From Haliotis asinina (lineage: Eukaryota > Mollusca > Gastropoda > Lepetellida > Haliotidae): DNA of 64,000 bases. How positions within the stretch are numbered: the first letter of the stretch is position 1; each line of letters starts with the position of its first letter. Below are positions 11,546 through 24,053 of the stretch, piece after piece. The position numbers were made by a program, and so were the translations under genes. The notes under the pieces were generated by a model. That model was not told the origin of the DNA. It did no database searches and saw only the letters and a list, made by a program, of their open reading frames with translations. The stretch covers positions 34,619,001 through 34,683,000 of the forward strand of contig NC_090291.1 of NCBI RefSeq assembly GCF_037392515.1. Direction: 5' to 3'.

Positions 11546-11989
11546 TGGTCATATAGCCAGTCGGTTTAAGAAGATTTGAAGAAACTAGAGGTATCTTAAG
11601 TTGAATTCAAGATATGTTGAATTAATGTTTTATACAAATTACAATTATGTGAACTAAGGTCGTACATAGTTTACAGATATTTTTAACACATTCAGAGATA
11701 TCACAGGATATGTTCTTGATGTCTTTCCAACACTTCGACACACCAGTAATTATATTTTATATGAGAAATTAATTAAAGACATCTTCAATTATTTACAGAT
11801 ATCTTTAAAATATTATTGGTATCTTTAAGCAAAAGCAACGGACATCTCAAAAACAACTGAAGATATTTGTGAAAAAGGTCTGATATATGCTCAACCTCTT
11901 GTACATTAATATTCTTATGTCGAACCCATTCTTATCCAGTGTAGGATATAAGAACTCTGGTATACCGCTTGTCATATATAGTGGAACCT

Positions 11990-12300
11990 CGTCATTCCAA
12001 GCAACCCGTGAAGATCCGGGGTACAATAGGCTTTCAGCAACCCATGCATGTCCCAAAAGGCGACTATACTTGTCGTAAGAGGCGACTAACGGGATCGTTT
12101 GATTAGACTAGCAGACTTGATTGACACATGTCATCTGTTCCCAGTTGCGGAGATCGATGCTCATGCTGTTGATCCCTAGATTGTCTGGCCCAGACTCGAT
12201 TATTTACAGACCGCCGCCATATATATTGGAATATTGGAATATTGGAATATTGGAATATTGCTGAGTGTGACATAAAACTAAATTCACTCCACTCATTATT
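11990..12300 (+). mobile_element. SINE-like repeat, family B, plus orientation, near full length, with an expanded microsatellite
   Basis: It carries CCGTGAAGATCCGGGGTACA, CAATAGGC, AGCAACCCATGCATG, CGACTATACTTGTCGTAAG, the shared GATCGATGCTCATGCTG and CAGACTCGATTATTTACAG, and ends ATTGCTGAGTGTGACATAAAAC. Near 12226-12262 the GGAATATT motif that is single in other copies is expanded to four 8-bp tandem units. Confidence 0.8.
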
Positions 12301-13188
12301 CCACATAGTACTGGAGCACTGCTGCATGTATAATCCTTCATTTCCTTGATGTAATTTGTTTGCCTCATCACATCGACAATCAAGGTATCATATCTGCATT
12401 TTGTTATTGCAGACACTTCATCCATTATCCATGATATCCTGCAGGTCAAGTAAACACCCACGTCATCTCTTGAGTGGGCGGACCGAGTTTGCAAAAGCAG
12501 TCAAATTGCATTTATGTGTCATTTCCGCTCCTGCAGAAAATGTCAGGCCTTGTGCATGTTAGACTGTATATGACTAAACACTAGGACTGTGCATTGGCAT
12601 ATTTATTGTATGGCAATGTGTTGCGATTCATGTTCGTGTATTGCGATATGTATTGCGATATATTGGGACCTTGGGTGTTTGACAGTGAGTGACACTTAAT
12701 GTGAATGTCAATCCTATTTTCTGAATTATAAGCCTCTAAATATATAAGTTACGGTCCTGATAACAGGAATCTGTAAATTAGGTTGCATTGTCATGGTTTC
12801 TATTTCGTTTCTTTTTACAATTGATAGTATTACAGTATGAAATTTTGTCATTGAATAACCGGGAGGAAAACATCTGTTGTGAATTAAAGTATATATGTGT
12901 AGATTATGATTTAAACTATAAAGATAATAACAAAAAATGCGTGTTCTTTACCCAATATCACCGGTTCCCAGAATAATATTGCAAAACGTATCGTTTGAAA
13001 TGCGTATTCGAGAAATACCGGTATGTCAGTAATACCGTACTGGCCTACTAATCACATGTATTTAGCAAGTGATAATGATCCATATTACACCAGGTTTACG
13101 TACCTTATTTCGACATCAATTCATGCTGCGTGATGCAAGATGGATGCTATTACATTGAATTCCTGTGTACTGTGCAGCACTTTTGAAT
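12300..13188. other. Intergenic, no gene seen
   Basis: AT-rich sequence with only short chance frames. The stretch near 12600-12665 repeats TATTGCGATAT-like words. Nothing else can be supported. Confidence 0.5.
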
Positions 13189-13189
13189 G

Positions 13190-13352
13190 TTCATGGAGTG
13201 AGGTAGTGCAGTGGTCAAAATGTTCGCTCGTAACACCGAATGTCCGGGTTCCATTCTCCACATGGATCAAGTTTGTAAAACTCATACCCGGTGTTCCCCA
13301 TCGTTATATGCATGGAACATTGCTAAAAGCGGCGTAAAACAATTCTCACTCT
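13190..13352 (+). mobile_element. tRNA-derived SINE, family A
   Basis: An A-box-like TAGTGCAGTGGTCAAA is followed by a B-box-like GGGTTCCATTC, then CCACATGG, GGTGTTCCCC, GGAACATTGCTAAAAGCGGC and GTAAAACAATTCTCACTCTC. This is the complete head-to-tail order of family A: a tRNA-like head, a short body and the shared tail. Confidence 0.75.
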
Positions 13353-14485
13353 CTCGGAATCTGCTTTGATACTTGGTACTGAACTACACACTGTACACGA
13401 CGGTTAAAATGTTCTTATATATTAAGTGAATTCTGAAGTAAGGATGGGGCTATGAAGGTGTACTTATTACAAATGGAATTAACAGGGTGTTTTTTCGATG
13501 CGTTGACATCAGTTTACACGCTTGTTTACAACTGCACAGGACTGGACAAACCCATGTCAGTGATTGGGCACTTAACCCTCATGAAATCAACTCAACACTC
13601 GGGAGTTTTCTGTTTCAAAGTCGCAAAGCTAATGATAGAGTTCTATTTTCTTCACGGAAATAATAACAGTGAACCGGAAGATGTACTACTTCTTCAGTTT
13701 AGTAGTACAATGAATGTAAATATTTCTTGCATATACTATATAAATATATATGCTGCAATGAACACAAATTGTGACGATTTTTGAAATAGGGGTGAGTAGT
13801 AGCGAATGCTCTGAGAACAATTTTCAGTTGAAGTGTGGGATCTACACAAATGGGGTACGATGACATGCGTCAACTAAGTCAGCGAGGCTGATCACCCGAT
13901 CCCGGTAGTCGCATCTTCCAAGTATGGCTCAGTTATAATAACAATCACTCAAAACTCTAAACGTTGTGACCCAATAATAATTATCACTTAATCAATAATA
14001 CAATAATAAAATTTACAGAAAATACACTCCCGTAACACGGAGTGTGGGCGACTACGAGAAGGTTCTAAGTTAATGTCTGTATTGTGCTCGAATGTTCAGG
14101 AATCAGTGACTTTGCATATAAAGGCTTTTTGACGACACGGACACACAGATTAACTTAAGTACATCATTCGGCCAACATCCAACTGCCTCTCCGTCAACGC
14201 TCGACCTACATAACTGCTGCCTGACCGTTCACTGTGTTACATTCAGTATAACTGTTTCTCACTATCAAACTAAGACTTTGGTGAGTTGATATTATATTTG
14301 TGACCCTCTACTATAGTTTTGACTCAGTTGTATCGTACATGAACCTCTATTGTGAATCTTGTGTATCATGCTTTCTGTTGATTACAAAAAAGTTGAAAAT
14401 TTCAGTCTTCTCAGTGTTATATTTTGCTGGTTCTAAGGGAATTTCTTATACCTTTAGTCATGGCAATATTTTAACCTTAACACTT
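13353..14485. other. Intergenic; contains a family B fragment at 13853-13925
   Basis: The only recognisable piece is the fragment GTACGATGACATGCGTCAAC to CGATCCCGGTAGTCGC, the middle of a family B copy in minus orientation. No supported gene. Confidence 0.5.
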
Positions 14486-14612
14486 GTCACGCCAAAGACC
14501 TGGGTTCGGTTCCCCACAAGGCTACAATGTCTGAAGCTTATTTCTGGTGTCGACTTGCTGCTTTTATTGGTGGAATATGGCTAAAACTAAACTCACTCAC
14601 TCTCGTCACACA
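14486..14612 (+). mobile_element. tRNA-derived SINE, family A, 5' truncated
   Basis: Box B GGGTTCGGTTCCCCAC, then TACAATG, TTTCTGGTGTCGAC, GGAATATGGCTAAAACTAAA and CTCACTCACTC follow the family A order. Confidence 0.75.
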
Positions 14613-14675
14613 GACATCATGCTATGTCATGCAACTAATTTAGTTATTCCTAAATAATTTTGTGTCTTTAGCATA

Positions 14676-14840
14676 TGAGAGTAGCCCAATGGTCAAAGTG
14701 TTCACTCATCATGGCAAGGGCCTGTGTTCGATCCGCCACAGTTGTACAATATGTGATGTGAAGCCAACTTCATGTGTTCTCAGCTGTGAAATTGCTGGAC
14801 TACTGCTAAAAGCAGCAAAAATACTTTTTTACTACTTGTT
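14676..14840 (+). mobile_element. tRNA-derived SINE, family A
   Basis: The A-box-like TAGCCCAATGGTCAAAGTG, the B-box-like TGTTCGATCCGCCAC, GTACAATATGTG and the end TGCTAAAAGCAGCAAAAAT are in family order. The head GAGAGTAGCCCAATGG is tRNA-like. Confidence 0.7.
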
Positions 14841-15012
14841 CACCTAAACTGAGTTAAGGTTGATTATGCATTTTCAAAGTGTTTTATTCATATGAACCCT
14901 TAAGAATTTGACAGAAATAATCTGAACAAAAGTCCACTTACAGTGATACTATGTAATACTATGATGTGTAATAATGTAATCAGTATCTTTTGAGTCTCAA
15001 CACTCAAAAACA

Positions 15013-15232
15013 ATTGAGTGAGTTTAGTTGTATGCCACAATATTCCAGCTATATGACGATGAATCTGGACCAGACAATCCAGTGATCAACAGCATGATCA
15101 TCGATCTGTGCACCCATGACGTGTCAACCAAGTTAGTTGCCTCTTACGACAAGCATAGTCATCTGTTATGGGAAACATGGGTTGTTGAAGGCCTATTCTA
15201 CCCTGCACCTTCACGGGTCCACCCAAAAACAA
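15013..15232 (-). mobile_element. SINE-like repeat, family B, minus orientation, long copy
   Basis: It reads TGAGTGAGTTTAGTTGTATG, AATATTCCAGCTATATG, GAATCTGGACCAGACAATCC, TCAACAGCATGATCATCGAT, CAACCAAGTTAG, CTCTTACGACAAGCATAGTC and CCTTCACGGGTCC. Together with the copy at 11990-12300 it defines the family B consensus in this window. Confidence 0.85.
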
Positions 15233-15719
15233 GTGAACTACAAATATTTATGAACTTTAATAAAGTTGGTTAGAATAAAAGAACATACATAATAAGCAAG
15301 ACATAGAGGCAGTAATCATGTCACCAGGAACATAACCCATCAACAGCCATTTCAGAAACTGACCAATTCAAGTAGAGACATCCTTTAATGCATGTAGACT
15401 TATCTAGAAATGCTTGTCAAACTAGGGAATGCCATTTTACTACATGACGTACATGTATACCCTGATAAAACCAATACACACTAATGTTGGGATGGTAATC
15501 CAGATACCCGTGACGGGTGGGAAATGAGTTGGAGCAGGGTACCATCTCAATACCTGGACCCATTACAACCATGTGAGTAACAGATCAAACAATGTTATAT
15601 GTTATTCAACATTCAACATTCAGCATCACCTGTCAGTTCACTTGATGAAGGTGTCTGAAATGACCCAAAAACGTTGTGTGTCAAAGAATTAAAAGAAGAT
15701 TTATCCATAAAACATCTTG

Positions 15720-15835
15720 CTCATAGGTTAAGGAGGTTCTCATTGAAGACCCAGGTTCAAATCCAAATCTCTGCACAACCCCAAACTGATACACCATAAC
15801 TGGAATATTTCTAAGCCTGTTGTCAAACATGCCTC
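15720..15835 (+). mobile_element. tRNA-derived SINE, family A, strongly degraded
   Basis: GAAGACCCAGGTTCAAATCC resembles the B-box part and AACTGGAATATTTCTAA the tail. The head is barely recognisable. Confidence 0.45.
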
Positions 15836-18490
15836 ACTTACTGTCTTTGATGAACAATTTTGTCTTTTGGGGAGAACTGTCTAAGCAACAATTAGTTTTG
15901 CTCAACAAAAATCATCTTGAATAAGTCACTGGACCAGACTAATATACTGGCCAAATCACAGGTAGCAATATCTTTTCTATGTCATATTTCTTGCTATCAG
16001 CACCTTGGGTGCTTAGAAAATCACAAATAAGGTGCTTAGCAAACCATACACAAGTTAAACCTGTCACAACAGATCCAGCAGTAAATAACAGACTTAAATC
16101 AAATACTGGCCTTCCTATAAGTTCTCTTGAGCTTGCTGACCAATCCAGTTCATGAAAATTTTGTTGTTGCATTTTCATGAAATAAATTTAAACCAAATCA
16201 CTGTGGAGACTGGAACTTTGATAATGTTTTCACAGTGTTTGTGTATTACAAAAGAAAATGAAAGCCTCATTCTTAAATTCTGAAGCTTAGTACTTACAAA
16301 GATTATTAGGATAATCTGGGATAGTGAATGTAACAAACACAGATAGTTATGCTGAAAACAAAAACATCATTTGTTTTCTAAAACATCAGTACTAATGCCC
16401 TTTGATAAAAAGAGATTTATCTTCATTGTTTTGAAGTAAATTAGGAAAATGAACAGGAAGTCAAATTTAAATCACTATACATATATTTGCCAAGTTGGCT
16501 TATTTTAAAATATATTTGTCCAGTTGACACATCATGTAAAACAATATAATCTGTAAAACATGGCAACTGACAGGTTGGCCTGATCGAAATGCTAGAATCC
16601 CTTCAAGAAATGACAACACAGGCCACACTATGTAACAATGATTAACGAAATGACGATCTATTAAAAGCTACTTTGAATAAACCCTGAAACAGGAAGTAAG
16701 TACTTGTTCAACAAGAGAAACACACCACACCTTGGGACTGACAGGTGTCAATCATCATGAAGCAAGCATTTCTGAAGAAGCAATACATTTAATTTCATAC
16801 TCTTAATATCATAAAAACACTCTTATACCAGAATGGAATGGGGTAACATTTATCACATTTTTTTCTGTTTTTTTTTTTTTTCGTTGTGTATGCTAGCACC
16901 AAGTATAAATGTCAAACAGTGTCAAAACAAGAAAATCAATCCTGAGACGTCTTTGTCAATAACATGAGACAAGCAAAAGTTGGAATGCTTAAAACAGTTG
17001 AATGCTATTCAATGAAGTACAGAGTGTTTTGTCAATATTTCTAATTAAAGCTTTGCTTGAATCAAAACCATAAACATCAGCCATGGAATGTGTTTGGGTG
17101 CAAGACATGGCACAACAAATGTTTGCGTAAAAATTAAGAATTATCTGATAGATGTTTGAGAGAGAGGTCGAGTGATGAAGTTACACTTGGCTGAGCACAA
17201 ACAATACAACAGCTGAATGGGAGATCAAAAAAGCAACAGCAGTACAAAACTTTAATGAAAGTGGTTCAACAATAAGTGTTAAAATATATGATATGCATAA
17301 CAATTTCTATAAAGCACAAACAATGTTGCTAATGTGTGGGACATGTATGTTTCAAACGTTAAGGACTGATGATGCGTTCATGTTACTATGGATACTGGTA
17401 ACCTGTCATGGCATGATACTACTACAGACATGACATATTAACTATAGCAGTATGGAAGAATCAGGTTGTTTTAACAGTATTGTTTTTAAATATTTCTCTC
17501 TTCAAGAGGCCATAGTGACATAACAATAAAGTTATAATAGATCCACATTTTTAAACTTATTTTCAAATATGTTGCCAACTTTGCATTTTCATAAAATTTG
17601 GATGAAATCAAAAACCAAATTTATTGTAGGCTTAGCAATGGCAAGAATTGATAATGATAGTTGAAATGATTGTTAGTGAAATATATTGAGGAAAGAAAAA
17701 GACATAGAGCATATATATGGTATAACAAAAGAATAAGGAATAAGACATGAACAGAAAATATATTTCACTTTGATACATACCTAGTTAAGACCTGGCCAGT
17801 ATTTTTTCTGTTTTATGGAGCCACCAGTCATATTTTCAGAGCAATAAGAAACAAATTGAAAATTAATTATTCCTGCTCAAAAAATAAAATTATAATGGTT
17901 TCATTGGCCTAAAATGTAAAACATACATGGACATTTTTTTAGACTGTTTTTTACCAACTTAAACTTCATAAATTGCCCAAAGTAAAATGCTTTGGTATTT
18001 AATGGAAATATTACTTTGGCTGATTGTCTTTTTTGTTGCTTTTCCCTCCTGTCCTTTTCTGAGAACAAAAATTCATAAAACAGGAAAAAAAATTGGTCTT
18101 GTCTGAAGAAGACATATTCAAAATGCCTGCAACTTGTCGTCTCACAAACATAATATGAAATCATTACTAATGACCTTGTATCACATCACTGCTGAAGCAC
18201 TACTAATTGATGTATCACTGGTGTGTAAAATATTTTGTATCACAATAACTCTTAAACAAAATGACTTAGTAAAATAATTATATTCTGTGTTAAAATTACA
18301 AAAATAGCTTTAACAGGAACTGTATGTAACTCATATCATACAAAACATATTGAACCAACATGGTGATATATATAGTGGTATATACAAAAGCAGTATTCTG
18401 TAACAAGCCATTATCAGTAACAAGTAATAGTGTTATAACTAATGCTATAATAGACAACAAGCTATTATAGATAACAAGTACACAATGTAC
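15836..18490. other. Intergenic AT-rich DNA, no gene seen
   Basis: No frame with a recognisable product on either strand. There is a T run near 16859-16881. The stretch is unusually even and free of the SINEs that crowd 10.7-15.8 kb. Confidence 0.5.
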
Positions 18491-18505
18491 AAGGCTCAAT
18501 TTAAG
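18491..18505 (+). repeat. 15-bp inverted repeat bracketing the 70-bp satellite, left copy
   Basis: AAGGCTCAATTTAAG here is the perfect reverse complement of CTTAAATTGAGCCTT at 23256-23270. The pair encloses the whole 70-bp array plus about 315 bp of left flank, which could mark the ends of a 4.8-kb element. Confidence 0.55.
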
Positions 18506-18820
18506 TATTCAGAAATTGCACTGGTGCTACCTGAAACTGAATAAGTGCAACCTCATATCTACCTCCACTAGCACACAGTGCATGTTAATATTGTGCTGTT
18601 TAAAGAACACAGACTTCAGTTGGAAAACAGAATGATGAGGAATTGGCTTTGAACAGTGACTCTCATGACTGTTTGAAAAGTGACTGTGAGCTTACTGTTC
18701 ATAAATTTTTAGGAAGTAAGATAACTTATGTTATCAGACCCAGCTTTTTGGGGGTCATGATAATATTCTAAACCTTCACTACCAAAACCCAAACAATACT
18801 TAAGATATTGAGCATCAGGT

Positions 18821-21800
18821 GCAACCTGTCTTTGTTGTTTTCATTCCCTGGGTCACATATCAAGCTGACTGGCGTAAGTCTTACACAGGAGCAACCTGTT
18901 TTTGTTGGTTTCATTCCCTGGGTAACATATCAAGATTATTGGCGTAAGTCTTACACAGGAGCAACCTGTTTTTGTTGATTTCATTCCCTGGGTAACATAT
19001 CAAGATTATTGGCGTAAGTCTTACACAGGAGCAACCTGTTTTTGTTGGTTTCATTCCCTGGGTCACATATCAAGATTATTGGCGTAAGTCTTACACAGGA
19101 GCAACCTGTTTTTGTTGGTTTCATTCCCTGGGTCACATATCAAGATTATTGGCGTAAGTCTTACACAGGAGCAACCTGTTTTTGTTGGTTTCATTCCCTG
19201 GGTCACATATCAAGATTATTGGCGTAAGTCTTACACAGGAGCAACCTGTTTTTGTTGGTTTCATTCCCTGGGTCACATATCAAGATTATTGGCGTAAGTC
19301 TTACACAGGAGCAACCTGTTTTTGTTGGTTTCATTCCCTGGGTCACATATCAAGATTATTGGCGTAAGTCTTACACAGGAGCAACCTGTTTTTGTTGGTT
19401 TCATTCCCTGGGTCACATATCAAGATTATTGGCGTAAGTCTTACACAGGAGCAACCTGTTTTTGTTGGTTTCATTCCCTGGGTAACATATCAAGATTATT
19501 GGCGTAAGTCTTACACAGGAGCAACCTGTTTTTGTTGGTTTCATTCCCTGGGTAACATATCAAGATTATTGGCGTAAGTCTTACACAGGAGCAACCTGTT
19601 TTTGTTGGTTTCATTCCCTGGGTAACATATCAAGATTATTGGCGTAAGTCTTACACAGGAGCAACCTGTTTTTGTTGGTTTCATTCCCTGGGTAACATAT
19701 CAAGATTATTGGCGTAAGTCTTACACAGGAGCAACCTGTTTTTGTTGGTTTCATTCCCTGGGTCACATATCAAGATTATTGGCGTAAGTCTTACACAGGA
19801 GCAACCTGTTTTTGTTGGTTTCATTCCCTGGGTCACATATCAAGATTATTGGCGTAAGTCTTACACAGGAGCAACCTGTTTTTGTTGGTTTCATTCCCTG
19901 GGTCACATATCAAGATTATTGGCGTAAGTCTTACACAGGAGCAACCTGTTTTTGTTGGTTTCATTCCCTGGGTCACATATCAAGATTATTGGCGTAAGTC
20001 TTACACAGGAGCAACCTGTTTTTGTTGGTTTCATTCCCTGGGTCACATATCAAGATTATTGGCGTAAGTCTTACACAGGAGCAACCTGTTTTTGTTGGTT
20101 TCATTCCCTGGGTCACATATCAAGATTATTGGCGTAAGTCTTACACAGGAGCAACCTGTTTTTGTTGGTTTCATTCCCTGGGTCACATATCAAGATTATT
20201 GGCGTAAGTCTTACACAGGAGCAACCTGTTTTTGTTGGTTTCATTCCCTGGGTCACATATCAAGATTATTGGCGTAAGTCTTACACAGGAGCAACCTGTT
20301 TTTGTTGGTTTCATTCCCTGGGTCACATATCAAGATTATTGGCGTAAGTCTTACACAGGAGCAACCTGTTTTTGTTGGTTTCATTCCCTGGGTCACATAT
20401 CAAGATTATTGGCGTAAGTCTTACACAGGAGCAACCTGTTTTTGTTGGTTTCATTCCCTGGGTCACATATCAAGATTATTGGCGTAAGTCTTACACAGGA
20501 GCAACCTGTTTTTGTTGGTTTCATTCCCTGGGTCACATATCAAGATTATTGGCGTAAGTCTTACACAGGAGCAACCTGTTTTTGTTGGTTTCATTCCCTG
20601 GGTCACATATCAAGATTATTGGCGTAAGTCTTACACAGGAGCAACCTGTTTTTGTTGGTTTCATTCCCTGAGTAACATATCAAGATTATTGGCGTAAGTC
20701 TTACACAGGAGCAACCTGTTTTTGTTGGTTTCATTCCCTGGGTCACATATCAAGATTATTGGCGTAAGTCTTACACAGGAGCAACCTGTTTTTGTTGGTT
20801 TCATTCCCTGGGTAACATATCAAGATTATTGGCGTAAGTCTTACACAGGAGCAACCTGTTTTTGTTGGTTTCATTCCCTGGGTCACATATCAAGATTATT
20901 GGCGTAAGTCTTACACAGGAGCAACCTGTTTTTGTTGGTTTCATTCCCTGAGTAACATATCAAGATTATTGGCGTAAGTCTTACACAGGAGCAACCTGTT
21001 TTTGTTGGTTTCATTCCCTGGGTCACATATCAAGATTATTGGCGTAAGTCTTACACAGGAGCAACCTGTTTTTGTTGGTTTCATTCCCTGAGTAACATAT
21101 CAAGATTATTGGCGTAAGTCTTACACAGGAGCAACCTGTTTTTGTTGGTTTCATTCCCTGGGTCACATATCAAGATTATTGGCGTAAGTCTTACACAGGA
21201 GCAACCTGTTTTTGTTGGTTTCATTCCCTGAGTAACATATCAAGATTATTGGCGTAAGTCTTACACAGGAGCAACCTGTTTTTGTTGGTTTCATTCCCTG
21301 GGTCACATATCAAGATTATTGGCGTAAGTCTTACACAGGAGCAACCTGTTTTTGTTGGTTTCATTCCCTGGGTCACATATCAAGATTATTGGCGTAAGTC
21401 TTACACAGGTGCAACCTGTTTTTGTTGGTTTCATTCCCTGGGTCACATATCAAGATTATTGGCGTAGGTCTCACACAGGTGCAACCTGTTTTTGTTGGTT
21501 TCATTCCCTGGGTCACATATCAAGATTATTGGCGTAAGTCTTACACAGGAGCAACCTGTTTTTGTTGGTTTCATTCCCTGGGTCACATATCAAGATTATT
21601 GGCGTAAGTCTTACACAGGAGCAACCTGTTTTTGTTGGTTTCATTCCCTGGGTCACATATCAAGATTATTGGCGTAGGTCTTACACAGGAGCAACCTGTT
21701 TTTGTTGGTTTCATTCCCTGGGTCACATATCAAGATTATTGGCGTAAGTCTTACACAGGAGCAACCTGTTTTTGTTGGTTTCATTCCCTGGGTCACATAT

Positions 21801-23258
21801 CAAGATTATTGGCGTAAGTCTTACACAGGAGCAACCTGTTTTTGTTGGTTTCATTCCCTGGGTCACATATCAAGATTATTGGCGTAAGTCTTACACAGGA
21901 GCAACCTGTTTTTGTTGGTTTCATTCCCTGGGTCACATATCAAGATTATTGGCGTAAGTCTTACACAGGAGCAACCTGTTTTTGTTGGTTTCATTCCCTG
22001 GGTCACATATCAAGATTATTGGCGTAAGTCTTACACAGGAGCAACCTGTTTTTGTTGGTTTCATTCCCTGGGTCACATATCAAGATTATTGGCGTAAGTC
22101 TTACACAGGAGCAACCTGTTTTTGTTGGTTTCATTCCCTGGGTCACATATCAAGATTATTGGCGTAAGTCTTACACAGGAGCAACCTGTTTTTGTTGGTT
22201 TCATTCCCTGGGTCACATATCAAGATTATTGGCGTAAGTCTTACACAGGAGCAACCTGTTTTTGTTGGTTTCATTCCCTGGGTCACATATCAAGATTATT
22301 GGCGTAAGTCTTACACAGGAGCAACCTGTTTTTGTTGGTTTCATTCCCTGGGTAACATATCAAGATTATTGGCGTAAGTCTTACACAGGAGCAACCTGTT
22401 TTTGTTGGTTTCATTCCCTGGGTAACATATCAAGATTATTGGCGTAAGTCTTACACAGGAGCAACCTGTTTTTGTTGGTTTCATTCCCTGGGTAACATAT
22501 CAAGATTATTGGCGTAAGTCTTACACAGGTGCAACCTGTTTTTGTTGGTTTCATTCCCTGGGTCACATATCAAGATTATTGGCGTAAGTCTTACACAGGA
22601 GCAACCTGTTTTTGTTGGTTTCATTCCCTGGGTCACATATCAAGATTATTGGCGTAAGTCTCACACAGGTGCAACCTGTTTTTGTTGGTTTCATTCCCTG
22701 GGTCACATATCAAGATTATTGGCGTAAGTCTTACACAGGAGCAACCTGTTTTTGTTGGTTTCATTCCCTGGGTCACATATCAAGATTATTGGCGTAAGTC
22801 TCACACAGGTGCAACCTGTTTTTGTTGGTTTCATTCCCTGGGTCACATATCAAGATTATTGGCGTAGGTCTCACACAGGTGCAACCTGTTTTTGTTGGTC
22901 TCATTCCCTGGGTCACATATCAAGATTATTGGCGTAAGTCTCACACAGGTGCAACCTGTTTTTGTTGGTTTCATTCCCTGGGTCACATATCAAGATTATT
23001 GGCGTAGGTCTCACACAGGTGCAACCTGTTTTTGTTGGTCTCATTCCCTGGGTCACATATCAAGATTATTGGCGTAAGTCTTACACAGGTGCAACCTGTT
23101 TTTGTTGGTCTCATTCCCTGGGTCACATATCAAGATTATTGGCGTAAGTCTCACACAGGTGCAACCTGTTTTTGTTGGTCTCATTCCCTGGGTCACATAT
23201 CAAGCTGAACTGCATAAATGTCACACAGGTGCAACCTGTTTTTTGGTTTCATTTCCTT
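18821..23258. repeat. 70-bp satellite array, 63 full units plus a partial one
   Basis: Unit starts (GCAACCTGTTTTTGTTGG) occur every 70 bases without slippage from 18821 to 23231. Each unit holds TCATTCCCTGGGTCACATAT, CAAGATTATTGGC and an 11-bp palindrome GTAAGTCTTAC. Interior units are nearly identical, differing at a few sites (GGTCAC/GGTAAC/AGTAAC, CAGGA/CAGGT, GTCTTAC/GTCTCAC). The outermost units at both ends carry CAAGCTGA in place of CAAGATTA. Since 70 is not a multiple of 3, any frame dies within three units; the overlapping 61-residue frames are artefacts. Confidence 0.97.
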
Positions 23259-23270
23259 AAATTGAGCCTT
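23256..23270 (-). repeat. 15-bp inverted repeat bracketing the 70-bp satellite, right copy
   Basis: CTTAAATTGAGCCTT is the partner of 18491-18505 and lies directly at the end of the last partial satellite unit. Confidence 0.55.
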
Positions 23271-23271
23271 G

Positions 23272-23580
23272 AGTCTGGTATATGATGCCATTATAGATAT
23301 TCTAAGAATCTTTTATCTCGATGCCATTATTGATATTCTAAGAATCTTGTATCTCAAAACAAACAATCAGCAGTGCTGTATACTACAGCTGAAACCAATG
23401 TAACAATGGACACATCTGGTATATGATGACATTACAGATATTCTAAGAATCTTTTATCTCGATGCCAATATAGATATTCTAAGAATCTTTTATCTCGATG
23501 CCATTATAGATAATTCCAAAATCTTGTATCTCAAAACAATCAGCAGTGCTGTATACTACAGCTGAAACCTATGGACAATG
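23272..23580. repeat. Tandem duplication of a block of about 150 bp with internal repeats
   Basis: GATGCCATTATAGATATTC, TAAGAATCTTTTATCTCGAT and CAGCAGTGCTGTATACTACA occur in the same order in 23272-23400 and 23415-23575. The first two words are themselves repeated two or three times inside each block. Confidence 0.75.
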
Positions 23581-23597
23581 GACAATAGACACATAGT

Positions 23598-24053
23598 TAC
23601 TGTAAACTGTCTTATTTCCGCGCCTTTAAATTTTCGCGAGTGATGGTCACTAAACCTTTTCGCGCCTTCTTATTTTTGTGAGGTGATCTTGTTACAGGGA
23701 CGTCCTTGAATGTTTTTACACGACACGCAGGTGCGTGACCATTGAGCTGTTATAAAATAAACAGATTTAAGAAGTGATCTAACAACAAATTATGGTAACT
23801 GATTTCAAAATTAATCCTTTTTAATTAGGTGTTAGAGCATTGAAAATAGAACGTGATTGAGCCGTGTTAATCCAGATTAGCCCAGCGGTGACACGTGTTT
23901 GAGCAATGACACCTGTATTGTTTTTGTGTTGTTGACTTACCTGAATAGTCAATGATATATCTAAATTATCGCATGTTTTCATTCTCGCATCGTGAAGTCT
24001 GACGCGAAGTTCACGAAAATTAAACGGTCGTGAAAATTTGGCTGTTTACAGCA
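23598..24053. mobile_element. MITE of about 455 bp with diverged TIRs of about 42 bp
   Basis: The left end TACTGTAAAC...TTTAAATTTTCGCGAG and the reverse complement of the right end TGCTGTAAAC...TTTAATTTTCGTG align over about 42 bp with scattered mismatches. The interior has no frame. The target duplication is not clear. Confidence 0.6.

Noticed and set aside
19042..23147. Many overlapping 61-residue frames with the same peptide
   Set aside because: They are produced by the 70-bp satellite. The unit length is not a multiple of three, each frame passes through all three phases and then stops, and nothing suggests translation.
18821..23258. CRISPR-like regular repeat
   Set aside because: The units are contiguous with no unique spacers, and the surroundings are eukaryotic.
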